Part shown: piece by piece, positions 1 through 6,598 of the stretch
Numbering within the stretch: position 1 is the first letter of the stretch
Layout: each line of letters begins with the position of its first letter
Origin: Pseudomonadota bacterium
Lineage (GTDB): Bacteria; Pseudomonadota; Gammaproteobacteria; Burkholderiales; Burkholderiaceae_D
Length of the DNA stretch: 12,375 nucleotides
Reading direction: 5' to 3'
Assembly: GCA_023389425.1 (NCBI GenBank)
Contig: JAEWEK010000315.1
Location: forward strand, 1-12,375
Program-made: the position numbers and the translations under genes
Notes under the pieces: model-generated
Database searches by the model: none
The model's input: only the letters and a program-made list of their open reading frames with translations
Told to the model about the DNA's origin: nothing

Positions 1-93
1 GGCCAGGATGGCGACGATGGTCCCGATCAGCCGCGAGCGTTTGCTGCGGGGTTGGCGGGTGACTGGCTTTTCTGGTGTGACGGTCGAATCCAT
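1..93 (-). CDS. N-terminus of a membrane-anchored protein (partial, cut by left edge)
   Basis: Only the first 31 codons are in the window. The start is ATG at 93 on the minus strand, preceded by a good Shine-Dalgarno stretch (AAGGAAGAG just upstream). The peptide begins with a polar, Pro/Lys/Arg-rich cytoplasmic stretch (residues 1-20, with RQPRSKRSR immediately before the turn). A hydrophobic segment (LIGTIVAILA) then starts and is interrupted by the edge. A short basic cytoplasmic tail followed by one transmembrane anchor is the usual N-terminus of HlyD/AcrA/MdtA-type efflux adaptor proteins, but many single-pass membrane proteins look the same. The reading frame and start are well supported; the family is a guess. 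Confidence 0.6.
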   Translation of the reverse strand, partial: MDSTVTPEKPVTRQPRSKRSRLIGTIVAILA

Positions 94-176
94 GCTCTTC
101 CTTATTTGTTCGGCGACAGCGCGCGAACCATTTTTAGAATAATCGACTCTAGCACGGAGAGGAGTGCCGTTATGTT

Positions 177-202
177 TCGTATCGTACATTGTCCATATAC
201 GA
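177..202. promoter_or_regulatory. 6-bp inverted repeat in the leader of the left-edge gene, possible operator
   Basis: TCGTAT (177-182) and ATACGA (197-202) form a perfect 6-bp inverted repeat with 14 bp between the arms. It lies about 85 bp upstream of the start at 93 in a locally AT-richer stretch. Size and placement would suit a dimeric repressor such as a TetR-type protein, but no regulator gene is visible and the inner 14 bp are not symmetrical. This is tentative. Confidence 0.2.
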
Positions 203-250
203 TTCCAGCCCTGCTTTCCCCGATGGCGACAGGGTTCCCGGCAAATAAAA

Positions 251-274
251 AGGGCGCGGCATACACCGCGCCCT
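251..274 (-). terminator. Intrinsic terminator downstream of sppA
   Basis: Read on the minus strand, a perfect 9-bp stem (AGGGCGCGG pairing with CCGCGCCCT) encloses a 6-base loop. It is followed at once by TTTTATTTGC, a proper U-rich tail. It begins about 30 bp after the sppA stop codon. The plus strand has no T-run after the stem, so it acts in the minus direction only. It probably ends the symporter-sppA transcript. Confidence 0.85.
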
Positions 275-303
275 GGATGGCGGATACTTGCCGTTACAAA
301 TAT

Positions 304-2187
304 TTACGTTCCGGGGAATCCACACATGCAATGTGTCACCGCCGCGAACGGCTTTTTACCGTCGGCGACTCCGCCCAGCCAGCCCAGTTCCCTGGCGACG
401 CCGGCCACGGCCGGCGCCGGCAGGGCGCTCTCGATCCCGGCCGGCAGCAAGCCCAGCTTGACCTGCACGTGGACCAATTGTTCAGCCGACACGCCGAACT
501 TGCCGAGGAAACGTTCGAAAGCCGTGGTCGGGCGCTCGATGTAGGCCACGCGGTAATCGCTGCCCAGCTTGGCACGGCGCGCGGCCGAGTTCAGCGCATC
601 CTGGTAGCTGCCGAGGGTGTCGACCAGGCCGCGCTCCTTGGCCTGGGTGCCGGTCCAGACCCGGCCCTGCCCCACCGCGTCGATCTTGTCCGGCGTGGTC
701 TTGCGGGCGGCGGCGGCCTTGGTGGTGAACTCGCGGTAGATGTGGTTGATGCTCTGCTGTACCAGCTGGCCGAAGCGCGGGTCCAGCGGACGCAGCGGGT
801 TGTAGGCGTCGGCCAGCCAGGTGGTGGTCACGCCGGCCGTGTGGATGCCCAGCTTGTCGACCACCTTGTCGGCCGTCGGCAGGATGGCGAACACGCCGAT
901 CGACCCGGTGACCGTGCCCGGATCGGCGATCACCTCGTCGGACGCCATCGAGATCCAGTAGCCGCCCGAGGCCGCCACGTCGCCCATCGACACCACCACC
1001 GGCTTGCCGGCCGCGCGGGTCAGCTCCAGCTCGCGCCGGATCAGCTCGGAGCCGTAGGCGCTGCCGCCCGGCGAGTTCACGCGCAGCACCAGCGACTTGA
1101 TGTTGTCGTCGTTGCGCGCCGAACGGATCAGGTTGGCCGTGGAAATGCCGCCCACCGAGCCCGGGCCGCCGTTGCCTTCCGTGATGTCGCCCTCGGCCAC
1201 GATCACGCCCACCGCCTTGCCCAGCAGCTTGTCCGGATGGCGCTCGAGATAGTCGTTGAACGAGATCTGGCGGAAGGACTTGATGCGCTCGTCGTACTCG
1301 CCGCGCTTGATGAGCAGCGTGCGCACTTCGTCCTTGGTCTTGATGCCGTCGACCAGGTGGGCGTCGAGCGCGACCTTGGCGGCATCGCCGCCGGCCGCTT
1401 CCATGCGCTGCGGCAGCTGGTCGATGTTGGCGTCGATGGCGCCGGCGGCCAGCTTGCGGTCCTTCTCGGCCTCGCTGGTGTAGCTGTTCCACAAACCCTG
1501 GTACAGGTAAGTGTCGGCCTCGACCGCCGCCTGCGAGGGGCCGTTGCCGATGTAGGGCTCGGCGAAGCTCTTGTAGGTGCCGACCTTCATCAGGTTGACG
1601 GTCACGCCCAGCTTGTCGAGCGCGTCGTGGTAGTAATTGCGGTAGCGGCCGAAGCCCTGGATCATCACCATGCCCATCGGATGCACATAGACTTCGCTGG
1701 CATGCGAGGCCACCAGGTAGCGCTTCTGGTCGTAGCTGCCGCCCCAGGCCGTGACCTGCTTGCCGGCCGCGCGCACGCGGTCGAGCGCGGCGCCGAATTC
1801 GTGCATCGATGCCAGGCCGCCGATTTCCAGCTCGTCCAGCGACAGCAGCACGCTGCTGATGTTCGGATCCTTGGCGGCCGCGTCCAGCACCTTGAGCACG
1901 TCGCGCAGCTGGATGGTCCTGCGCACCTCGCCGGCGCCGAGGCCGGCGGCCAGGGTTTCGGCCACGCTGCCGCTGGTCTGCTCGACCAGCTGGCCCTTCA
2001 GCTCCATCACCAGCGCCGTCTTCGGCCCGATCGGGCGGGCGCCGCCGCCACCGCCGAAGATAGCCCACAGTACCGCGATCAGCACGATCAGGAACAGCAG
2101 GTTCATCACCGCGCGGCGGGTGGCATCCAGGCCGCGCCAGAGTGCGCCGATACCGCGGCGCAGGGAAGATTTAGGCTTATCGGACAT
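304..2187 (-). CDS. sppA: Signal peptide peptidase SppA, 67-kDa type (protease IV, S49)
   Basis: This is an inner-membrane serine protease that degrades cleaved signal peptides in the membrane and periplasm. It has 627 residues, close to the 618 of the E. coli long form. A single membrane anchor lies at about residues 28-44, followed by a Gly-rich hinge. Two tandem S49 domains follow (about 55-290 and 325-540). The catalytic Lys/Ser dyad is complete and in the expected places: K206 in GTYKSFAEP in the first domain and S407 in MGDVAASGGYW in the second, matching E. coli K209 and S409. The chosen start is ATG at 2187 with GGGAG five bases upstream; a TTG five codons earlier has no better site. 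The gene follows the symporter by 26 bp and precedes a strong terminator, so the two are probably co-transcribed. Confidence 0.95.
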   Translation of the reverse strand: MSDKPKSSLRRGIGALWRGLDATRRAVMNLLFLIVLIAVLWAIFGGGGGARPIGPKTALVMELKGQLVEQTSGSVAETLAAGLGAGEVRRTIQLRDVLKVLDAAAKDPNISSVLLSLDELEIGGLASMHEFGAALDRVRAAGKQVTAWGGSYDQKRYLVASHASEVYVHPMGMVMIQGFGRYRNYYHDALDKLGVTVNLMKVGTYKSFAEPYIGNGPSQAAVEADTYLYQGLWNSYTSEAEKDRKLAAGAIDANIDQLPQRMEAAGGDAAKVALDAHLVDGIKTKDEVRTLLIKRGEYDERIKSFRQISFNDYLERHPDKLLGKAVGVIVAEGDITEGNGGPGSVGGISTANLIRSARNDDNIKSLVLRVNSPGGSAYGSELIRRELELTRAAGKPVVVSMGDVAASGGYWISMASDEVIADPGTVTGSIGVFAILPTADKVVDKLGIHTAGVTTTWLADAYNPLRPLDPRFGQLVQQSINHIYREFTTKAAAARKTTPDKIDAVGQGRVWTGTQAKERGLVDTLGSYQDALNSAARRAKLGSDYRVAYIERPTTAFERFLGKFGVSAEQLVHVQVKLGLLPAGIESALPAPAVAGVARELGWLGGVADGKKPFAAVTHCMCGFPGT

Positions 2188-2213
2188 CGGGACTCCCGGC
2201 AAAAAATGGTGGA

Positions 2214-3683
2214 TTATGCGGTCACGACTGCGGGACCGGCTTTCTCGTGGCGCGAGATGGCAAACAGGCCGGCAAACACGAACATGCCATTAACGATAAG
2301 CAATTCAAGGCCAAAGCGATAACTGCCAAACAATTTATCCTGATTGAACTCAAGGATAGCGCAAAGAAGCGGCGCACCCACGGTCACGAGGGGAACCAGG
2401 CGGTCGTTCAGGATGCGGCGCGTCATCATGCCGAAGGCGAACAGGCCCAGCAGCGGTCCATAGGTATAGCCGGCCACGCGCAGGATCACGCCGATCATGC
2501 TTGGATTGTCCACCCATTTGAACACCAGCACCAAGGCCAGGAACAGGAAGGCGAAACCGAGGTGCACGTGGCGGCGCAGGCGCATCTTGGCCTGGTCGGA
2601 TAAATCGTCGCGGCGCTTGATGCCCAGGATGTCGATGCAGAAGGTGGAGGTGAGCGCCGTGATCGCCCCGTCCGCGCTGGGAAACAGGGCCGAGATCAGC
2701 GCGATCAGGAAGATGATCTGCACGGCGGCCGGCAGGTGGCCCATCACCACGGCCGGGAAGATCTTGTCGCCGGTCGCGGTGACGCCGGCGAGCGGCGCAT
2801 ACAGGTACAGCAGGCCGCCGAGGAACAGGAAGGCGGACAGCACGATCACCAGCACCGCGGTCAGGCTCAGCAGGTTCTTTTGCGAGTCGGCCAGGGTCTT
2901 CACGGAGATCGTCTTCTGCATCATTTCCTGGTCCATGCCGGTCATGGTCAGCACGATGAAGGCGCCGGCCACGATGTCCTTGAGCCAGTAATGCGGGTGG
3001 TTGGCGTCGGTCGTGAACACCCGCGACAGGCCGTTCGCGTGCATCTGGGCCAGGCTGTCCGCGGCCGTCAGGTTCATGTGCGACAGCATTAACCACACGC
3101 AGGCAAACAGGCCGAACAGCATGCAGCTGGTCTGCAGCGTGTCGGTCCAGACGATGGTCTTCACGCCGCCCTGGTAGGTGTACAACAGGATCATGCCCAG
3201 CACCACGAAAGTGGTCAGCCAGAACGGAATGCCGAGGCTGTCGAGGATGATCGCCTGCAGGATATTCACCACGAGATAAAGCCGGGCCGTGGCGCCGAGC
3301 AGGCGCGACAGGATGAAGAAGCCGGCCCCGCTCTGGTAGGCGCGGCGGCCGAGGCGCACGTCGAGGTAGTGGTAGATCGAGGTCAGCTTCAGGCGGTAGT
3401 ACAGCGGCAGCAGCAGCCAGGCGACGGCGATGTAGCCGAACACATAGCCGATCACGACCTGGCCATAGCCGAAGCCATCGTGGCCGACGGCGCCCGGCAC
3501 GCTGATGAAGGTGGCGCCGGACAAGGTGGTGCCGACCATGCCGAAGGCCACCAGCACCCAGTTGCTGCTCTTGTTCCCGATGAAGAAGCTGTCGTTGTTG
3601 GCGTTGCGCGACGTTGCCCAGGCGACGGCCATCAGCAATGCGAAATAGCCGAGCAGGATGCAGAAAAGTAGTGCCGGGGACAT
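2214..3683 (-). CDS. Sodium:solute symporter (SSS family, TC 2.A.21)
   Basis: This is a polytopic inner-membrane secondary transporter that couples Na+ entry to uptake of an organic solute. The 489-residue protein is hydrophobic throughout, with about 13 predicted membrane segments and a periplasmic N-terminus. Family features are visible. The TM1-2 stretch around residues 48-65 (GTTLSGATFISVPG) resembles the sodium-site region, SIYHYLDVRLG follows TM3, and the helix with ALFPSADGAITALTS carries small and hydroxyl residues where Na+ ligands sit in TM8. The substrate cannot be deduced from sequence. ATG at 3683 was chosen because it opens directly into TM1 and lies downstream of the candidate promoter; an in-frame TTG at 3716 would fall inside the -10 region. 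sppA follows 26 bp later. Confidence 0.9.
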   Translation of the reverse strand: MSPALLFCILLGYFALLMAVAWATSRNANNDSFFIGNKSSNWVLVAFGMVGTTLSGATFISVPGAVGHDGFGYGQVVIGYVFGYIAVAWLLLPLYYRLKLTSIYHYLDVRLGRRAYQSGAGFFILSRLLGATARLYLVVNILQAIILDSLGIPFWLTTFVVLGMILLYTYQGGVKTIVWTDTLQTSCMLFGLFACVWLMLSHMNLTAADSLAQMHANGLSRVFTTDANHPHYWLKDIVAGAFIVLTMTGMDQEMMQKTISVKTLADSQKNLLSLTAVLVIVLSAFLFLGGLLYLYAPLAGVTATGDKIFPAVVMGHLPAAVQIIFLIALISALFPSADGAITALTSTFCIDILGIKRRDDLSDQAKMRLRRHVHLGFAFLFLALVLVFKWVDNPSMIGVILRVAGYTYGPLLGLFAFGMMTRRILNDRLVPLVTVGAPLLCAILEFNQDKLFGSYRFGLELLIVNGMFVFAGLFAISRHEKAGPAVVTA

Positions 3684-3714
3684 ATGGTTCCGTTGCGAAA
3701 GTAGATCGCACAGC

Positions 3715-3744
3715 AATATACACGGAAGGAAGGTGAAGGGACAA
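3715..3744 (-). promoter_or_regulatory. Candidate sigma70 promoter for symporter-sppA
   Basis: On the minus strand there is a -35-like TTGTCC (3739-3744, 4/6 to TTGACA), an 18-bp spacer and a -10 TATATT (3715-3720, 5/6 to TATAAT). Transcription would start near 3708, giving a leader of about 25 nt before the ATG at 3683. The region is clearly less GC-rich than its surroundings, which supports a promoter. Confidence 0.55.
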
Positions 3745-3764
3745 CGGGCTCGCTCCAGCGATGC

Positions 3765-3868
3765 CGTCGTCCTCGCGAACGCGGGGACCCCATTGTGCGT
3801 GCTTGCCTACAAGCGCTCGCGCCTGCGGTAAGCGGCGACATGGGGTTCCCGCCTTCGCGGGAACGACG
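3765..3868. repeat. 104-bp palindromic REP-like intergenic element
   Basis: Two 29-bp arms (3765-3793 and 3840-3868) are inverted copies of each other with 25 of 29 positions identical, separated by a 46-bp spacer. The right arm also contains its own perfect hairpin: TTCCCGC (3846-3852), loop CTTC, GCGGGAA (3857-3863). The core resembles the CGTCATTCCCGCGAAGGCGGGAA-type repeats (shown here as a family pattern) that recur between genes in many beta- and gammaproteobacteria. Two inverted palindromes form a BIME-like unit. It lies between two co-directional minus-strand genes, where it could form a long RNA hairpin that attenuates read-through. Copy number elsewhere in the genome cannot be judged here. 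Confidence 0.75.
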
Positions 3869-3897
3869 AATGCTTACATGCATACATCATCGGCCGC

Positions 3898-4326
3898 TCA
3901 GAGATCGAGCCCTTCCACCCTTTCAAACGGACCGATGCAAGTCTTCATCGACTCGTCCGCACACATCAGGAACAGCGAGCCGGAGGGGTGAAAGCGCAGG
4001 TAGTTGACGGCCTTGGTGCCAGGCTTGGTGATCTCGCCCGCGCAGTCCTTCTTGCCATTGTCCTTGACGATATTGTCTTCGAGCCGATAGAAGCCCTGCG
4101 CGCTCGGCTTGTCCATTACCTTGTATTCGCTTTCGGACACCTCGTCCGCGCTGCTGACGAGCGAGGTGCCGTCGGCGCGGAAGTGGTAGGTCTCGGAGCA
4201 GCCGATCTGCGGCAGGTCCAGCCGCCAGATCCCCAGCAGCGGATGATTGGACGCCGGCAGTGGACCGGCAGCATGCGTGACCTGGCTGGCGAGCGCCAGC
4301 AAGAACAATCCGATGAGCTTACGCAT
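3898..4326 (-). CDS. Small exported protein of unknown function
   Basis: The 142-residue protein has a clear signal peptide: MRK, a hydrophobic core to about residue 14, and a probable cleavage after THA or THAA at 19-20. The mature part begins with a GIWRLDLP stretch (32-39), the kind of G-x-W motif seen at the start of lipocalin-like beta-barrels. Alternating beta-type segments and four cysteines (C43, C95, C122, C130) follow, which could form two disulfides in the periplasm. I do not recognise a named family; a lipocalin-like fold is only a suggestion. The ATG at 4326 has a strong AAGGAA site seven bases upstream. A TATAGT hexamer and a GC-rich hairpin lie in its leader. Confidence 0.8.
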   Translation of the reverse strand: MRKLIGLFLLALASQVTHAAGPLPASNHPLLGIWRLDLPQIGCSETYHFRADGTSLVSSADEVSESEYKVMDKPSAQGFYRLEDNIVKDNGKKDCAGEITKPGTKAVNYLRFHPSGSLFLMCADESMKTCIGPFERVEGLDL

Positions 4327-4351
4327 GGCAGATTCCTTCGCACAAGCGATG

Positions 4352-4372
4352 CGGCGCCGCGCGCGGGCGCCG
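4352..4372 (-). promoter_or_regulatory. GC-rich hairpin in the leader of the exported protein, downstream of a TATAGT box
   Basis: CGGCGCC (4352-4358) and GGCGCCG (4366-4372) make a perfect 7-bp stem with a 7-base loop. On the minus strand it falls between a possible -10 hexamer TATAGT (4380-4385) and the ATG at 4326. If that hexamer is real, the hairpin sits at or very near the 5' end of the mRNA and may stabilise it. No convincing -35 was found, so both elements are tentative. Confidence 0.3.
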
Positions 4373-4434
4373 TCGAATCACTATAGCAGAGCGGCCGGGG
4401 CGGGCGTCGCCCCGTTCCCTCATGCGCCGGGAGC

Positions 4435-5802
4435 TTATGCGCCCTCGGCCGGCGTCTTCGGCTTGGCCGGGCGGCGCGGGCGCGCGGCGCTCTTGCGCAC
4501 CGGCGCCTTGTGCGCGGCGCGCGACGTCTTCTTGCGGGCCGCCTTGGCGCCTTCCTCGCCTTCCGCCGCTTCCGCTGCCGGCTCGGCCACGTCCTCCGGC
4601 GCCATCATCAGCGCGGCCTCAGCCTGCACGGCCTGCTGCTCGGCGACAGCGGCGGCCGCCTGCGCCTTGGGCGCGGCCTTCTTGCGCGGTGCGCGGCGAC
4701 GCTCCTTCGGCGCCGCGGCCGCTTCCGCAGATTCTGCCGCGCTCGCCTCGATGCGCTCCGACAGGCCTTCCGCCTCCATCGGCTCCGCCGCCGCTTCCGG
4801 CTGCGCCTCGATCACCGCTTGCGGGGCCGTTTCTTCCGGGACGACAGGCGCAGCCTGCTCGCGCTGCTTGCGGCCGCCACGGCCGCGGCGGCGCGCTTCC
4901 TTCGCCTCTGCCTGTTCGCCCGCTTCGGCGGACACCGGCTCCGCTACCGCCGGCTCGACGGCAGCCTGCTCCACCTGCGCCTGCGCCGCGCTGCTGCGGT
5001 ACACATAGGTGCCGGATTTCTCGTCGCGGCCGAATTCGAACAGGCCGCGCGCCTGCGCTTCTTCCAGCAGATTGCCGAAGGTCCGGAAGCCGTAGTAGGT
5101 CTCGGAAAAGTCCGGGCGGCGGCGCTTGAGCGTGTCCTTGAGCAGCGAGGCCCAGATCTTGCCCGTGTCGCCACGCTCGGAGACCAGCGCATCGAAGGTT
5201 TCGACCACCATTTCCAGCGCTTGCGCGCGGCGCGCATCCAGTTCTTCCTTGCGGCGGTCGTCGCTGGGGCGCTTGGCCTGCGGCTGCGCCTTGCGCTCGT
5301 CGCGCTTGGCGGCGGCGCGCTGCTTCTCGCGCACCAGGTCGTCGTAGAAAATGAATTCGTCACAATTGGCCACCAACAGGTCGGAGGTCGACTGCTTGAC
5401 GCCCACGCCGATCACCTTCTTGGCATTCTCGCGCAGCTTGGACACCAGCGGCGAAAAGTCCGAATCGCCGGAAATGATGACGAAGGTATTGACGTGCGAC
5501 TTGGTGTAGCACAGGTCGAGCGCATCGACCACCAGCCGGATGTCGGCGGAATTCTTGCCGCTCTGGCGCACGTGCGGGATTTCGATCAGCTCGAAGTTCG
5601 CCTCGTGCATGCCGGCCTTGAAGCCCTTGTAGCGCTCCCAGTCGCAATACGACTTCTTGACCACGATGCTGCCCTTGAGCAGCAGCCGTTCCAGCACCGG
5701 CCGGATGTCGAATTTCTCGTAATTGGCGTCGCGCACGCCGAGTGCGACGTTTTCGAAGTCGCAGAACACCGCCATGCTGATGTTGTCTGAAAATGAAGCC
5801 AT
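4435..5802 (-). CDS. NYN-domain (LabA/DUF88) and OST-HTH protein with long charged tail
   Basis: This is a predicted cytoplasmic RNA-processing protein of 455 residues. The NYN domain spans about residues 8-155. It is a PIN-like nuclease fold, and the acidic residues expected for metal binding are visible: D15 in FCDFEN, D87 in SADIRL, D113 and D115 in SGDSDF. After a basic linker (160-190), residues 194-270 form an OST-HTH/LOTUS domain, an RNA-binding winged helix often fused to NYN. Residues 271-455 are low complexity, with Ala/Glu-rich stretches alternating with basic patches (about 301-313 with RGRGGRK, 366-379, 420-449). The start is ATG at 5802. An in-frame GTG at 5838 lies at the probable transcription start and is rejected. 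The Shine-Dalgarno is weak. The gene stands alone with its own TATAAT box. Confidence 0.88.
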   Translation of the reverse strand: MASFSDNISMAVFCDFENVALGVRDANYEKFDIRPVLERLLLKGSIVVKKSYCDWERYKGFKAGMHEANFELIEIPHVRQSGKNSADIRLVVDALDLCYTKSHVNTFVIISGDSDFSPLVSKLRENAKKVIGVGVKQSTSDLLVANCDEFIFYDDLVREKQRAAAKRDERKAQPQAKRPSDDRRKEELDARRAQALEMVVETFDALVSERGDTGKIWASLLKDTLKRRRPDFSETYYGFRTFGNLLEEAQARGLFEFGRDEKSGTYVYRSSAAQAQVEQAAVEPAVAEPVSAEAGEQAEAKEARRRGRGGRKQREQAAPVVPEETAPQAVIEAQPEAAAEPMEAEGLSERIEASAAESAEAAAAPKERRRAPRKKAAPKAQAAAAVAEQQAVQAEAALMMAPEDVAEPAAEAAEGEEGAKAARKKTSRAAHKAPVRKSAARPRRPAKPKTPAEGA

Positions 5803-5844
5803 GTAGTTTGTTTTCTGTTGAGGGGGCGACAATGCCACCCGTCG

Positions 5845-5850
5845 ATTATA
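5845..5850 (-). promoter_or_regulatory. -10 box (TATAAT) for the NYN-domain gene
   Basis: A perfect TATAAT occurs on the minus strand 42 bp upstream of the ATG at 5802, in a short AT-rich island. Transcription would start near 5838, giving a leader of about 36 nt. I found no good -35 at 16-18 bp spacing, so an activator or a weak -35 must be assumed. Confidence 0.5.
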
Positions 5851-5888
5851 CGCAACAACATTACAAGGGCGTCACACCCGCTTGTGCC

Positions 5889-6323
5889 TCATCCGTGTTC
5901 GCGGCTGAGGAAGTCGAGCGTCGCCGTGTCGGCCCGGCCATCGTAGAACTGGTCGAGGCAGGCCTGGAACACGGCTTCGTGCGGCGCCACGTCGGCGAAC
6001 AGGGTCATCGAGGACTGGAACTTGCGGTCGTCGGGGCTGCCGAAAATCTCCTCGGCCGGAGCGTCCCGGATGGCCGCGACCAGTGCCGCGCACTCGCGCA
6101 GGCGCGCTCCCAGCACCGGATGCGCGAGGTAGGCCGCGGCCTCGTCGCCGGAACGGATCGCGTATTGCCGCGCCATCGCGCTGTGGCCCAGGCCGGCCAC
6201 CTGGGGGAAGATGAACCACATCCAGTGGCTTCGCTTGCGGCCGCCGCGCAGTTCGGCCACCACCTGCGGGTAGACGTCCGCCTGCGCGGCGACGAAGCGT
6301 TCAAGATCGTAGTCGGTATCCAT
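5889..6323 (-). CDS. DUF1810 family protein
   Basis: This is a small soluble cytoplasmic protein of 144 residues, the usual size for PF08837. The family hallmarks are present: the aromatic block HWMWFIFPQ (33-41) after a basic turn, followed by AGLG and the ARQYAI helix, and later IFGSPDDRKFQSSMTLF (93-109). The biochemical role of the family is not established as far as I know; database labels such as calpastatin are misleading. The start at 6323 is fixed by an AGGAGG sequence six bases upstream; the in-frame ATG at 6344 is less well placed. It is divergent from the DUF3820 gene, with 61 bp between the two start codons. Confidence 0.9.
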   Translation of the reverse strand: MDTDYDLERFVAAQADVYPQVVAELRGGRKRSHWMWFIFPQVAGLGHSAMARQYAIRSGDEAAAYLAHPVLGARLRECAALVAAIRDAPAEEIFGSPDDRKFQSSMTLFADVAPHEAVFQACLDQFYDGRADTATLDFLSREHG

Positions 6324-6384
6324 GTCAGCCTCCTGCCGGTCCATGCTACATCAGCGGCCACGATGTTTGCTAAAGTGTCAGGCA

Positions 6385-6597
6385 ATGAAACCGGAACACC
6401 TCCAATTGCTGCTGACGCGCGAGATGCCTTATGGGAAGTACAAGGGCAAGAAGATCGCCGACCTCCCCGGCCACTACCTCGGCTGGTTCGCGCGCGAAGG
6501 CTTCCCCCGCGGCGAGCTGGGCCAGTTGCTGGAGCTGATGTACGAGATCGACCACAACGCCCTGCGCGGCTTGCTCGACCCGCTGCGCGGGCGCTGA
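6385..6597 (+). CDS. DUF3820 family small protein
   Basis: This 70-residue protein has the complete family pattern: MPYGKYKGKKIADLPGHYL (14-32), then WFAREGFPRGELG (34-46) and a C-terminal helix with LMYEIDHNAL. It belongs to PF12843, whose Pfam label is putative quorum-sensing-regulated virulence factor, based on a Pseudomonas member. The molecular function is unknown and that label should not be carried over here. ATG at 6385 gives the standard length; an in-frame ATG at 6322 would add an unrelated stretch and overlap the DUF1810 start. The stop codon lies one base from the stop of the convergent next gene. Confidence 0.88.
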   Translation: MKPEHLQLLLTREMPYGKYKGKKIADLPGHYLGWFAREGFPRGELGQLLELMYEIDHNALRGLLDPLRGR

Positions 6598-6598
6598 T

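Noticed and set aside
52..2322. A 756-codon open frame on the plus strand, antisense to sppA
   Set aside because: Its translation is low complexity (Ala, His, Arg, Gly, Val), typical of the antisense frame of a GC-rich gene. The minus-strand SppA has a complete catalytic dyad and normal length.
4397..4413. GGGGCG/CGCCCC hairpin after the NYN-domain gene as an intrinsic terminator
   Set aside because: A 6-bp stem is present but neither strand has a T-run after it, so it is not a convincing terminator.
4510..5790. A 426-codon plus-strand frame antisense to the NYN-domain gene
   Set aside because: Arg/Leu/Ala-rich translation without domains; the opposite strand encodes well-conserved NYN and OST-HTH domains.
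5803..5838. Upstream GTG start for the NYN-domain protein
   Set aside because: It coincides with the predicted transcription start and has no ribosome binding site.
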